From Aureobasidium sp. EXF-3400 (Eukaryota > Ascomycota > Dothideomycetes > Dothideales > Saccotheciaceae): a stretch of 10,874 nucleotides of DNA. This document shows positions 1-8,650 of this stretch, piece after piece. Position numbers and translations under genes: made by a program. Numbering within the stretch: position 1 is the first letter of the stretch; every line of letters begins with the position of its first letter. The DNA lies in the NCBI GenBank assembly GCA_024195585.1, contig SWBL01000701.1, positions 1 to 10,874 of the forward strand, in the 5' to 3' direction. Under the pieces are notes generated by a model. That model searched no databases, was not told the origin of the DNA, and worked only from the letters and a program-made list of their open reading frames with translations.

Positions 1-1436
1 ACGTGGTCACCCACCGTAGTACTAATCTGCCGTTCAACTGCTTATGTATGGCAGAGCGGACGGGATGCCCAGTTTTCAGCTGACTATGGCCGTACGTACT
101 TTGGTTCATGATTTGATGATATATAACGTATGATAAGTGGCTTGGCTGCAGAAACCAGGAAGGAGGAATAATGTTTTTTCCTTTACGAGATCCTTTGTGA
201 TTGCTTAAGCAAGTCAGATTGGAGATACAGCCTCCACACTTCTATGATTGAGTTGTCCTAAAGCTCTCAGAAGTCGACCAGCGAATATGGTTGCTAGCGA
301 GAGGGAACACAACTCGTGGTCTCAGAAGATCACCAGGCGTAGCACATTGCTTTTCGATACAGCGTCGGTGTCATCTCGTGAAGAATGGCTGGTCAAGTCA
401 ACACCAATTAGCGATAGCTTCGATAGGTCGCAACAGAGGACGATGCTCACCCTTGGTAGATTGCAAGACATAGAACATATAACTAGCAGATAGAGAACCA
501 AAATGGAGCTCAAGATCTTGACAGAACGTGCATTCGCAGTGATTATCACATGGTTGATAGGAGCACCCTGTCTAGACCTCGCCAAGTATCACCAACCGCA
601 TCGAGTTAAGGAATGCATGTTCTAAAAATGCGGCCCGCCACTTCGTTCAATAATGGTCGGGTCGATGGCGTCTTCGTTCCTGAAATCCGCATCACTATTG
701 ACGGGCTGTGGTCTGTTAGGGCTGTCCGTCCCGTGTTCTTGCTGCAAAACTTGTGTCGTGGGTCGTGATGTATACGATGGCGAGGGTACACAAGCATGCT
801 AAGGCTTGCTAAGCAACGCTGGTCTGATTGGCACTCAGCGCTCGAGCGATTGTCAAGTTCATGTTGGCCCGGTGGTAACCATTTGCATTTCTGCAGTGCA
901 GGAGCGACTCGCAGGTTGTCATCGACATGTGGTTGTCGAGCTAGAAATAGAAAGTTAAAGGTCGGACCGACCAAAAGAAAAAGGATGTTTCGGGCCCGAT
1001 AATTAGCTGACAAGGCGCGCGGGATGCAATCGTTTGCGTGTTTTTGGAAATCAAGATCAACAAGGGATTCGCATCACTCGACGAGTCGCGAGTCCGCCAA
1101 TGAGAAGAGAAATGTTTCATGGTCTACCGTCACGGTACACGGGCGACTTGATCCCGGTGGCTGTCAGCGCTTCTCAATAGCCAAATGAAAAAGCGGGCCC
1201 CGGAGTAATGCTGAACAATCCGATAATCATCGAGGGCTGTGCAGTGTGCAGAGGGAATCACCAGCTTGTTTCAACTTGGAATCGTACACGCACCCTTCGT
1301 CATCACATCACCTTGATCTGCTCCGAGTAGTCGTTCGTTCGCTGTCACATACATACTGTCCAGGAATCTCGAAGGCTGGTCTGCTCGTACCGCCATTTGA
1401 CGCCACCACTTTTCGTCTATCGCTCAACTTATCGTG
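1..1436. other. Upstream intergenic region without a supportable gene
   Basis: I see no recognisable protein, tRNA or rRNA on either strand. The open frames here are short, and many would have to start at TTG or GTG. A TATATAA stretch lies at 120-126 without a convincing coding start behind it. CCAAT-type pentamers occur on both strands, for example near 1097. A 13-base odd palindrome with arms GGTCGG/CCGACC sits at 960-972. The frame starting at base 1 is open to a TGA at 109-111, so the tail of a gene beyond the left edge cannot be excluded, but the peptide resembles nothing I know. Confidence 0.6.
960..972. promoter_or_regulatory. Candidate palindromic site GGTCGG-A-CCGACC
   Basis: This is a perfect inverted repeat with 6-base arms around one central base, about 550 bases before the GH76 start codon. 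It contains inverted CGG triplets (CGG-N-CCG), the kind of half-sites bound by fungal Zn2Cys6 factors. A near-identical palindrome recurs at 7028-7039. Binding is inference; only the symmetry is seen. Confidence 0.25.
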
Positions 1437-1518
1437 AGGCTGGCTCTCTTCTTTCAATTGCTTTCAACTTGATTTCACCGTCGCTCGTTCAAATTCACAT
1501 GGTCGCAAACCCCCAAAG
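1437..1518 (+). promoter_or_regulatory. Pyrimidine-rich 5' leader of the GH76 gene
   Basis: The stretch just before the start codon is rich in CT and TTTCA runs on the + strand, typical of fungal transcription start regions and 5' leaders. I see no convincing TATA box near it. It ends in a seven-codon upstream ORF (1499-1522). The transcription start itself cannot be placed from sequence. Confidence 0.4.
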
Positions 1519-1522
1519 ATGA
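1499..1522 (+). other. Upstream ORF of 7 codons overlapping the GH76 start
   Basis: An ATG at 1499-1501 opens a frame encoding MVANPQR and closes at the TGA at 1520-1522. The main start ATG is 1519-1521, so the two frames overlap as ATGA. The uORF is in a different frame from the main protein. If the leader includes this ATG, scanning ribosomes meet it first, and translation of the main ORF would need leaky scanning or reinitiation at the overlap. The sequence is certain; use by ribosomes is inference. Confidence 0.45.
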
Positions 1523-3083
1523 AACCGGTACATTCTTCATGGCTTGTCAACGCTCTGTGCTTGACAGCACACCTGGGGTCGGCACTACAACTTGATATCA
1601 CCAGCCCGGGTAAGATGGCACTAACACCATGACACAAAGTCACCAAAGTCTGACACCAAACAGACTCGATCAGGTCAACTGCTAGCATGGTCGCGTACGA
1701 CATGATGTCTTACTATACTGGAAACCGTACTGGAGACGTTCCAGGAAACCTGCCAGCTCCGTACTACTGGTGGGAAGCAGGCGCCATGTTTGGCGAGATG
1801 ATTGAATACTGGTACTACACTGGTGACGCCACATACAACGATGAAGTCAAGCAGGCTCTATTGCACCAAGTCGGCGATGACAATGACTACATGCCCAGAA
1901 ATCAGTCAAAATCACTTGTACGTCTCCCAAACGAGCATCTGCGCATCATGACGTGGCAGGCAGGCTGACTGACATGGTGGTGGCTAGGGTAACGACGACC
2001 AAGTCTTTTGGGCATTCAGTGCCATGACAGCGGCCGAGCTAAAATTCGAGGATCCGGGAACTGGTGAGCCATCGTGGCTGGCACTCGCGCAGGCTGTATT
2101 CAATGAGCAGGCATCAAGATGGGACACAGGCACATGCGGAGGAGGCTTGCGCTGGCAGATCTTCACCTTCAATGCTGGGTACGACTACAAGAACGCCGTC
2201 TCCAATGGTGGTTTCTACCAGCTGGCTGCACGCCTGGCGCGTTACACGCAGAATCAAACATATGTCGATTGGGCAGAGAAGACGTGGGAGTGGTATGCCG
2301 GAACACCACTGCTTAACACGCAGACATGGCAGATCAACGACGGATCCAGTACGCAGAAGAATTGCTCGGATGCCAGTCAGTTGCAGTGGACATACAACTA
2401 TGGTGTTTTCATTGCTGGAAATGCATACCTCTACAACTATGTGAGTTTGCCCACCCGACATGCAAGAAGTCATACTGACAGAAAATCAGACTGGTGAAGC
2501 AAAGTACTTGGATCGCATCGAAGGTCTTCTCAACGCCACACTAGAAAGGTTCTTCCCTCAGAACATGGGCGGAGTCATGGTTGAAATTACCTGTGAACCG
2601 CTAGGCAACTGCAACAACGATCAGCCAGCATTCAAGGCATTCCTCACTCGATGGCTTGCAGTAACAGCACAATTGGTTCCAGAGCTTTACGAACGCATCT
2701 TCACATACTTGCGCAAGGACGCTACAGGAGCAGCAGGACAGTGCTCAGGGGGTGCGCTGGGAAGACATTGCGGGCGTGAATGGAATACGACGGTATGGGA
2801 CGGGACGTCAGGAGTAGGCGAACAGATGTCTGCGCTTGCAGCCATTCAGTCTATGATGATGGACACGACGGAACTGGCTGCACCGGTGGGAGCGACGACG
2901 GGTGGAACGAGTCAGGGTGATCCGAGTGCAGGCACAGGTAACAGTGGCACGACGGGCAGCAACGGCATGCCTGCAGTGAACACGGACAAGATCACGACCG
3001 GTGACAAGGCTGGAGCGGGAATCCTGACAGCAGTGGCGCTGCTATGCACAATAGTCACAGGAGGAAGTTTGGTTCTCGAATGA
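1519..3083 (+). CDS. DCW1: GPI-anchored GH76 protein, DFG5/DCW1 family (mannan endo-1,6-alpha-mannosidase)
   Basis: Four exons (1519-1609, 1664-1917, 1988-2440, 2490-3083) encode 463 residues. Family knowledge: Dfg5/Dcw1 proteins are cell-surface GH76 enzymes thought to act on the mannose core of GPI anchors and link GPI proteins to wall glucan. Seen here: a signal peptide at about 1-22; PYYWWEAG at 63-70; the catalytic pair D118-D119 in [19 protein letters not shown] at 160-173; NAGYDYKN to 184; a Cys-rich CEP...CNNDQ block at 301-311; CGREW at 360-364; and a GVGEQMSAL segment. A Gly/Ser/Thr-rich linker (400-439) leads to a hydrophobic tail (440-463) fitting a GPI signal. Six N-glycosylation sequons lie at N51, N110, N204, N240, N281 and N365. 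The length is usual for the family. The start is chosen because it gives the signal peptide. No key residue is missing. Whether it matches yeast DCW1 or DFG5 cannot be told, because both belong to one family. Confidence 0.94.
1610..1663 (+). other. Intron 1 of the GH76 gene (54 bases)
   Basis: The donor is GTAAGA and the acceptor CAG. CTGAC at 1650-1654 is a likely branch site, and CTAAC at 1621-1625 is an alternative. It splits the codon for D31 after its first base. Splicing joins the signal peptide exon to the family-typical [11 protein letters not shown] segment. Confidence 0.92.
1918..1987 (+). other. Intron 2 of the GH76 gene (70 bases)
   Basis: The donor is GTACGT and the acceptor CTAG, in phase 0. 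Two overlapping CTGAC branch motifs lie at 1965-1973. Removal joins NQSKSL to GNDDQ and so places the catalytic Asp pair in frame. Retention would stop at the TGA at 1966-1968. Confidence 0.93.
2441..2489 (+). other. Intron 3 of the GH76 gene (49 bases)
   Basis: The donor is GTGAGT and the acceptor TCAG, in phase 0, with CTGAC at 2475-2479. Removal joins LYNY to TGEAKY, matching the family pattern. Retention shifts the frame and stops at 2497. Confidence 0.92.
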
Positions 3084-3261
3084 GATGGTTCATAGCAATA
3101 GGAAAATGGCTAGGAAAAAGACAATGGCTGGCTGGCTCCAGGATGGTATGTACAGTTCAGACCAAATTTCTACACACATGTACCTCCAGTTGAGAAACTT
3201 GTCTTTATGTCAAATGGTTGTTTGATAATATTGGGTTCTGATGGGTCTTGGATAGAAACGG

Positions 3262-3272
3262 CACGTGATTGG
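3262..3272. promoter_or_regulatory. CACGTG + inverted CCAAT composite site before MRPL10
   Basis: CACGTG (3262-3267) runs directly into ATTGG (3268-3272), which is CCAAT on the other strand, 94 bases before the MRPL10 start codon. CACGTG is the core bound by bHLH factors such as Cbf1, and CCAAT is bound by the fungal Hap complex, which controls many respiratory genes. The location in the short 282-base gap between two tandem genes fits a promoter element. The binding proteins are inferred. Confidence 0.45.
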
Positions 3273-3365
3273 TCAGAGCCTATGTTCGACGGGCGTCGCG
3301 AAGTTGGCGGCGTCGAGAAGGGACAAGAGAAGATTATTTGGTCTATCACACATACAACAGCAAAC

Positions 3366-4313
3366 ATGCCGCCACGACTCAATCTCCTCTCACGGGCATC
3401 GCTATGCCGACCCTCAGCGCCTCACTCGAGTGTAGCATCGCTGCTGCAGCCTTTCCTCCGTAGCGCACAGCAACCCCAGCAACAAAGAAACGCCTCGATT
3501 CTTTCGTCGCTCTCGGACAACTCGGGCGCTTACAACAAGAAGATCAGAAGAGGAAGAGGTCCCTCATCGGGCAAGGGAAAGACGTCGGGACGTGGTCACA
3601 AGGGTCAGAAGGCCCACGGAAAGGTCCCGCGCAACTTCAATGGTGGTCAAACGCCTGAGGAGGTTGTCCACGGTGTCAGAGGTTTCGAGAACCAGTGAGC
3701 ATTTCTCGTACCACACGCGCACACCGAACGAATGCTCATATGTGATTGCAGGCACTCGATTGAAATGACACCGCTCAATATCAACCGTCTCCAAGCATGG
3801 ATTGACGCTGGCCGTCTCAACCCAAACGAACCCATTACTCTCAAGGAATTAGCAAAGTCGCGCTGCGTTCACGGTATTAAGGATGGTATCAAGTTGCTCG
3901 CCCGTAGCTCCGAGAAGCTCACAACCCCCGTCGAAATCGTCGTCAGTCGCGCCAGTACTTCGGCCATCGAGGCCATCGAATCCGCTGGCGGCAAGGTCAC
4001 TACCCGCTACTACACCAAGCCTTCCATCTCTCGCGTCTTGAGGGGCGAGACAGACCCCATCTACAGTATACAGAGCGCTCCTTCTCCCACACCCCGCCCC
4101 GAGTTCAAGTACAGACTGCCCGATCCGGCCAGCAGAAAGGACATTGAATACTACAGAGATCCCGCACACAGAGGTTACATGAGCCACACGCTGCAAGAAG
4201 GCCAGGGCCCCAGTTTGTTCTTCAAGACTCCTGGTCAGGGCCGCGTCGACCACAAGAAGGTCACTTCCAAGGGCGCCAAATCTGTCATCAAGGGCGAGAA
4301 CAGGGTTTGGTGA
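3366..4313 (+). CDS. MRPL10: Mitochondrial large-subunit ribosomal protein uL15m (L15/MRPL10)
   Basis: Two exons (3366-3694 and 3752-4313) encode 296 residues of the uL15 protein of the mitochondrial large ribosomal subunit. Residues 1 to about 43 are rich in Arg, Ser, Leu and Gln with almost no acidic residues, as expected for a matrix-targeting presequence. The L15 signature follows: the basic Gly-rich stretch RRGRGPSSGKGKTSGRGHKG (61-80), which threads into rRNA, and FNGGQTP (91-97). The C-terminal L15 fold appears as ITLKEL (138-143), VEIVVSRAS (170-178) and AIEAIESAGGKV (181-192). A tail of about 100 residues is specific to mitochondrial homologues and includes RKDIEYYRDPAHRGYMSH. An in-frame ATG at 3207 is not used as the start, because it would bury the presequence behind an acidic leader. 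The length fits fungal homologues. Context does not link it to the GH76 gene. Confidence 0.96.
3695..3751 (+). other. Intron of MRPL10 (57 bases)
   Basis: The donor is GTGAGC and the acceptor TTGCAG. It splits the codon for Q110 after its second base and joins GFENQ to HSIEMTPLNI, a junction typical of filamentous fungal homologues. No CTGAC or CTAAC branch motif is visible, so its branch site is weaker than in the GH76 introns. Confidence 0.93.
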
Positions 4314-4455
4314 TTTGTGTAATATCAACAGGAATTCTTTGCCCGTGTATCAATATCTTCTTTCCAGCTTCTAAGTTCTCTGGAGCATGTTCCCTGCTCA
4401 TGTTGCACAAAGGAGAAGACGGGATTGGGTCAGTGCAACGACTTGATTACCCCAA

Positions 4456-4470
4456 CGAGTAACTTACTCG
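4456..4470. repeat. Odd palindrome CGAGTAA-C-TTACTCG
   Basis: Perfect 7-base arms flank one central base, 143 bases past the MRPL10 stop codon. As RNA it could form a short hairpin. One palindrome of this arm length is expected roughly by chance in a window this size, so a function is not implied. Confidence 0.4.
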
Positions 4471-4802
4471 CAGGCCATGTTGTTACTCTGATGCTCACAC
4501 TTCTTCCATGCTCGTGGAACCTGACGAATAACGTGCTACCGTTACCCTTGCCACGGCAATAGCAAAGTGTTGAGTGAGCATGAATCATAAGTCTCCATGT
4601 ACATGATGGGTGAGAGATGACAGGACGAGTGCAAGCAAGGTGGTATGCAAGGCACCCCATTTCTTCGCTGCATGGTACCCGAGTAGCGAACATGACCTTT
4701 TTTTCTCTCTCGCTTGACCTCTCATGATGCAAATCTGACACTAATATTGCATGTCCATATTCCGCGACGGACGACAAGTACATGCCATAAGCATCAAAGT
4801 GC

Positions 4803-4812
4803 TTTTTTTTTT
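4803..4812 (+). repeat. T10 tract
   Basis: A run of ten T on the + strand. Poly(dA:dT) tracts disfavour nucleosomes in fungi. It is one of three T10 runs in the gene-free region. Confidence 0.8.
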
Positions 4813-5594
4813 CTTCGGGCTCAAGTGGTGCTGACCCCCGTGACTGCATGTTTAAATCATGGACTAGACCCACCGTCATGGGCATCGAGCAGACCGCAAT
4901 CGCAGTCACAGTCGCGGTGTATACGATATTAGAACCCAACTAAGGTAGGCTGTCCATGCGCCTTTTCGCGCGCAAGGCAGCAGAAAAGCACTAGAGTGTC
5001 GGTCGCTTACGGGAACAAACAATGTGCAAAGGAGAACAAGCGTCTGGACGCATGCATGAGGGAAGACCAGCTGAACGGGAATATGGCTGGCTGCGCTGAC
5101 CGCAGCGTCCGAGAGCGAAAGTCACGCTTCTTTCTTTTGGAGGTCTGCTTGCAGGGGTCAAATGAATGAGAGAATGAACGAGACTGGACTCTGACCTACA
5201 TTTTTACCATCTCGTTGGAGTACTATTCAGGCGGTGTGTAGCGTGTAGAGACAAGAGACGGGTGAGAAGAGACCGATGACTGTCCACGCCCTACAGTAGC
5301 CTTGCTGCTGCTGACTCTTGAATCGCGTACTCAGCGCTGGTCTTTTCTCGTGTGTGACCACTTTAGACAGTCTCACATCTGAGCGAGAGAGAGTGGATGA
5401 CTCTAGATGTTGGTGGCAGATTAGTGGACGTGGCTCGCTGCGCCCAACAGACGGCACATCTGACTACTATAAGGACCAGATAGATGCTGCACAAGGTACG
5501 GCAGGGTTATTGTTGCAAAGGATTCGGGTGGTTGATGTTCTCGCAGCAGGTTATGGTAGATGAGATTCAAGCCGGGTATTCGCAGTGCCACCGC

Positions 5595-5613
5595 CTCTCT
5601 CTCTCTCTCTCTC
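5595..5613 (+). repeat. (CT)9 microsatellite
   Basis: Nine CT units are followed by one more C. Polypyrimidine runs of this kind are common in fungal promoters and 5' leaders, and a TATAAGG lies about 120 bases before it. No start codon with a convincing protein follows. Confidence 0.85.
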
Positions 5614-6019
5614 GATTATCCTCCGAGGTTCCAAGAAGCAGCGTCACGAGACATGGTCCTGTCCCATGCACACGTCGCCTATCAAGGTACCTTTTGCAAT
5701 TCTTGGAGCTGGACGAAGCGTTGTCATCGACTCGCCATTCCAAGCCTCTTGCCCTGAACTGTTTTCTCGGGAAGGGCGATATGAATGATATACTTCAATC
5801 AAACGGATCGTATTCGGCACCAAACGAACAAAAGATCGATTCTCCCCTGTGACCACGTTTGCTTATGGGTGATGTGGAGGTGTACAATCTTGGATCGCTG
5901 TGCGTAATCTGCGTCCATCATTTGCTGCATCTCCACTGCGTGCCCACATATCGAACCATCACCAAGGAAAAGGATTCGTTGTTCGTTGCCGGAGAAAAAC
6001 GCCATCTCGCTTGATTGGC

Positions 6020-6029
6020 TTTTTTTTTT
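6020..6029 (+). repeat. T10 tract
   Basis: A run of ten T on the + strand directly after GATTGGC, which contains an inverted CCAAT. The pairing resembles an open promoter region, but no gene is attached to it. Confidence 0.8.
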
Positions 6030-7020
6030 CTATCTGGTTAGATGCTTTCCATTTTGAGTACATTCAACTTCCTCCAGCTGCCATGTTGTTTTTCAGCCCT
6101 GATCGATGTTCTTGGGACCGTGTCAAACATGGTTTGCTTGGTTGGCAGTTTTCAAGACCGATCCCAGAGCAAATATGATCATCCTCTTGCAGGGGAGGCT
6201 TGCAGCCAAGCTGAAGTAACGTAAAACGCCGCAAATCGTGGGATTCAGTGGGTGGCTTTTCGGGTTTTGAATTTTTGTTTGAGTTCTTAGAAAGCATTTC
6301 CAGAAAACACGAACCACTTTCCGCCCGTTCGCGGGTGCGGCTTGTGGTCATGCAGGGTTTCGCGGACCAAGGAATCGTTGTAGCGAGAGAGATGCGTCAA
6401 GAGAGAAGCCACGACACCACAAATGAAGTCTGGGCCTGGTTGCAGAATGTAACGACACATGATGCGTAGGCTGCCGCCTCTTCATCTCAACACAAGCCTG
6501 CCGGGGCATTGAAAGCATGACAATACGCATCAAACGTGAAAGCTGGCGATCAACATACCCAGCGAGCCGGGTTGCAGGAGCAAAGGCATGTTCGCGAAGT
6601 TTGTATATCGACATGGGTGACGGAGCTATGCTGCTACCGGACCCCGGGTAGTTACATGCCCGCCAAGGGCGGAAACACACGACTCCTGCCTTGCTGTCGT
6701 CGATGCTTTTTGACTTTGTATCGATTTTTGGTCGTCAACTAGGACGTGCTTCGGAGCGAAATGCAAGGCTACTACAAAGCAAGGGGTAGATTTTCCAAAC
6801 TGCCCAACATGATCTCACGGCGGTCGCGGCTTGCTGTATGTAGAATTAGACCATGAGACATGCGCGAGGGTTTGATCTCCGAATAACCATCTCTCGACGC
6901 CGCACTTGCGATAAAGTTCCTGCTCCACAGCAGACCTCTTTCCCGCGTTGGTCAGGTCCCGTCACCGTGGTGGAAAGAAAATGTGGCTGGACTCCTGCTG
7001 ATCTTACAGGCTACGGTGTT

Positions 7021-7039
7021 GCCGACCGGTCGGCCGACC
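7021..7039. promoter_or_regulatory. Nested palindromes of GGTCGG/CCGACC units
   Basis: GCCGACCGGTCGGC (7021-7034) is a perfect 14-base palindrome. It overlaps the perfect 12-base palindrome GGTCGGCCGACC (7028-7039). The second has the same arms as the element at 960-972 with no central base. Tandem inverted CCGAC units suggest a dimeric protein site. The sequence is certain, the role inferred. Confidence 0.35.
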
Positions 7040-7352
7040 CCTTCAGGTCTCTGCACATGATGGAAGCCAGAGTCAGTTCTGTGGCATATCTCTGTTTCGA
7101 TGCCGCCTTCTCCTTTCGTGCTCGAGATCGTGTCTGTCTGTTGAATTCAATAGTTGATGACAATCCAACCCCAAGCTGAAAAGGCTCGGCAGGCTTTTCG
7201 TACGAGGCGCTTCCACGCTAAACGAAAATCCCAAGCAAAAAGTCGTTTTCGTAAAATCCTCTTGCCAGCTGTGGACACACGGTCGAAGATGATCATCTAT
7301 TGGCAAATATCACCGAACCCACACCTTCGCGTATGAACGAACGATGTCAAAG

Positions 7353-7362
7353 TTTTTTTTTT
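7353..7362 (+). repeat. T10 tract
   Basis: A run of ten T on the + strand, in the same orientation as the runs at 4803 and 6020. No coding or Pol III gene precedes it. Confidence 0.8.
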
Positions 7363-8581
7363 GTGATTATGTGCCCCATCCGTCAAAGGGATTGTGCGGC
7401 ACGGAAAGGAGAATGCAACAACACAGACAAGGTGGAGAGAGCAGTAATAAGATGCAGGAATGGAACAAGCGTGTCACTGATTACCAGTCCACATGATCTA
7501 ATCCAGGAGAAAGGATAAGCGGTGGATAATAACGAGCAAAAAAGAGCCCAGACAAAGAGTACGAACTTCATGCTCGAATGCACTAGCGACGAGCGAGTAA
7601 AACGGGCAGCGTCAAGCGTTGATTGGTTTTTTGTATGGACGACTCGCGACCGCCCTCGGGAGTGAGGGATCTTGATTTCAGGATTCTGGTGGTGACTGTT
7701 TTCGATTTTGCCTTTTGGCTCCTTGTCTGGTGTGCTCCACCACCGCTCCCCGTCGAACCCGTCCCGCTGCTCGTCCGTGCGTGTCTGTACCATTGGAGTG
7801 GATTGCAGGAAGTCACAGCTGGAAAAATATTTGAATAATAGTCAAACACAGGCGACGGCGGCAACGCGAGAGGAGAAAGAAAAGGTTGTCATCACGAGTC
7901 GAAAACAAAATAGAGATCGATGGTTGATTTGTCCGACCACTCGCTCTGACCCGCACCTTTGCTCGCTAACGGTTGCACTTGATGCACAGCTGTCGCTTCT
8001 CTTTGATGACGAATTAGATGATGAAGAGACCTCCTTGTTGCTGCATCTGATCTTGAGTTACTTTTCGCAACCCAACTACGAGACCAGGAGTCACATCATG
8101 CGTACAACATTGGTATTTGGCTAGACGCACAGGCTTGGGTCTCTCGCGCAGCTCTCATTAACGTCCCAACCGCATCCAGTAAAAGCATGTACGATACGGA
8201 GTAGGTCCATCAAACGACGACCGCCGAGGTCATCATGCGAACGCGTTTCGTGAGGGGCGTCTTCGAGATCAATCAAACTTACTCATTTGGAATAGCGCGC
8301 CCGACCCCACACATGTTTCCACACGATGCTCATCCAGGCTGAGCAAGACCTGTGCTTTTCACTAGCCCTTCGGATATACGGTCTCGGGGTTCGCTCATAG
8401 TCGTTGCTCCTGAATCGCAATATGAGATCCTCGTCGCTCGATATCAGGCATGGGACACGAAACGGGCGGCATGGATGGATGTTATTATCCTTTGGTGATG
8501 TGGTCCCGCTCCACCTGCGTGGCTTTCCAACAGACAAGGTCAGTCGTGTCAGCTGCTATCTCGGACGCTACGCCGAGTGGG

Positions 8582-8617
8582 TACAGGGCAAGCATGTTGC
8601 AACAAGCGTACCCTGTA
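8582..8617. repeat. 36-base interrupted palindrome
   Basis: Outer arms TACAGGG (8582-8588) and CCCTGTA (8611-8617) share one centre (8599/8600) with the inner perfect palindrome TGTTGCAACA (8595-8604). Over the whole element 15 of 18 base pairs match. It could be a dimeric protein site, or an RNA hairpin with a UGCA loop. Confidence 0.6.
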
Positions 8618-8640
8618 TTGCTGATGGTTACTGTGCAGAT

Positions 8641-8650
8641 ACTTACCTGC
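8641..8650 (-). other. Consensus splice junction GCAG|GTAAGT on the minus strand
   Basis: On the minus strand GATTGTTGCAG is followed at once by GTAAGT, so the point 8647/8646 reads both as an acceptor and as a perfect donor. A donor AAG|GTATGT lies 93 bases upstream on that strand (from 8739). An acceptor CGCAG with two CTGAC branch motifs (8552-8548 and 8543-8539) ends at 8515. These could mark an unannotated spliced transcript. No coding sequence supports it. Confidence 0.2.

Larger units (their letters stand above)
4314..5594. other. 3' flank of MRPL10 and start of the long gene-free region
   Basis: Just after the stop codon come AT-rich motifs (AATATCAAC near 4320, ATCAATATC near 4350) that could serve in 3' end formation. 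A 15-base odd palindrome lies at 4456-4470 and a T10 run at 4803-4812. A TATAAGG stretch is at 5468-5474. The longest ATG-started frame runs on the minus strand from 4885 to 4430 (151 codons) and resembles no family I know. I see no tRNA or recognised RNA gene. Confidence 0.5.
5614..8040. other. Gene-free region, middle part
   Basis: No open frame here resembles a known protein. The best ATG-started frame on the + strand is 6853-7179 (108 codons), a length expected by chance. T10 runs lie at 6020-6029 and 7353-7362, and neither is preceded by a recognisable Pol III A/B box pair. A nested palindrome lies at 7021-7039 and a 12-base palindrome (AGATGATCATCT) at 7287-7298. I found no tRNA, repeat family or transposon ends. 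Confidence 0.5.

Noticed and set aside
1..111. Frame open from the left edge to a TGA, possibly the tail of a gene
   Set aside because: A run of 36 open codons occurs by chance in roughly one of five tries, and the peptide matches no family I recognise.
606..1013. Minus-strand frame of 135 codons before the GH76 gene
   Set aside because: It has no recognisable family and no splice context, and its length is within chance expectation for a balanced base composition.
3207..3365. In-frame N-terminal extension of MRPL10 from an ATG at 3207
   Set aside because: It would place an acidic, non-targeting leader before a good mitochondrial presequence and run through the likely promoter site at 3262-3272.
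6853..7179. ATG-started + strand frame of 108 codons
   Set aside because: The length is expected by chance, no motif or targeting signal is visible, and the 7021-7039 palindrome explains part of its unusual composition.
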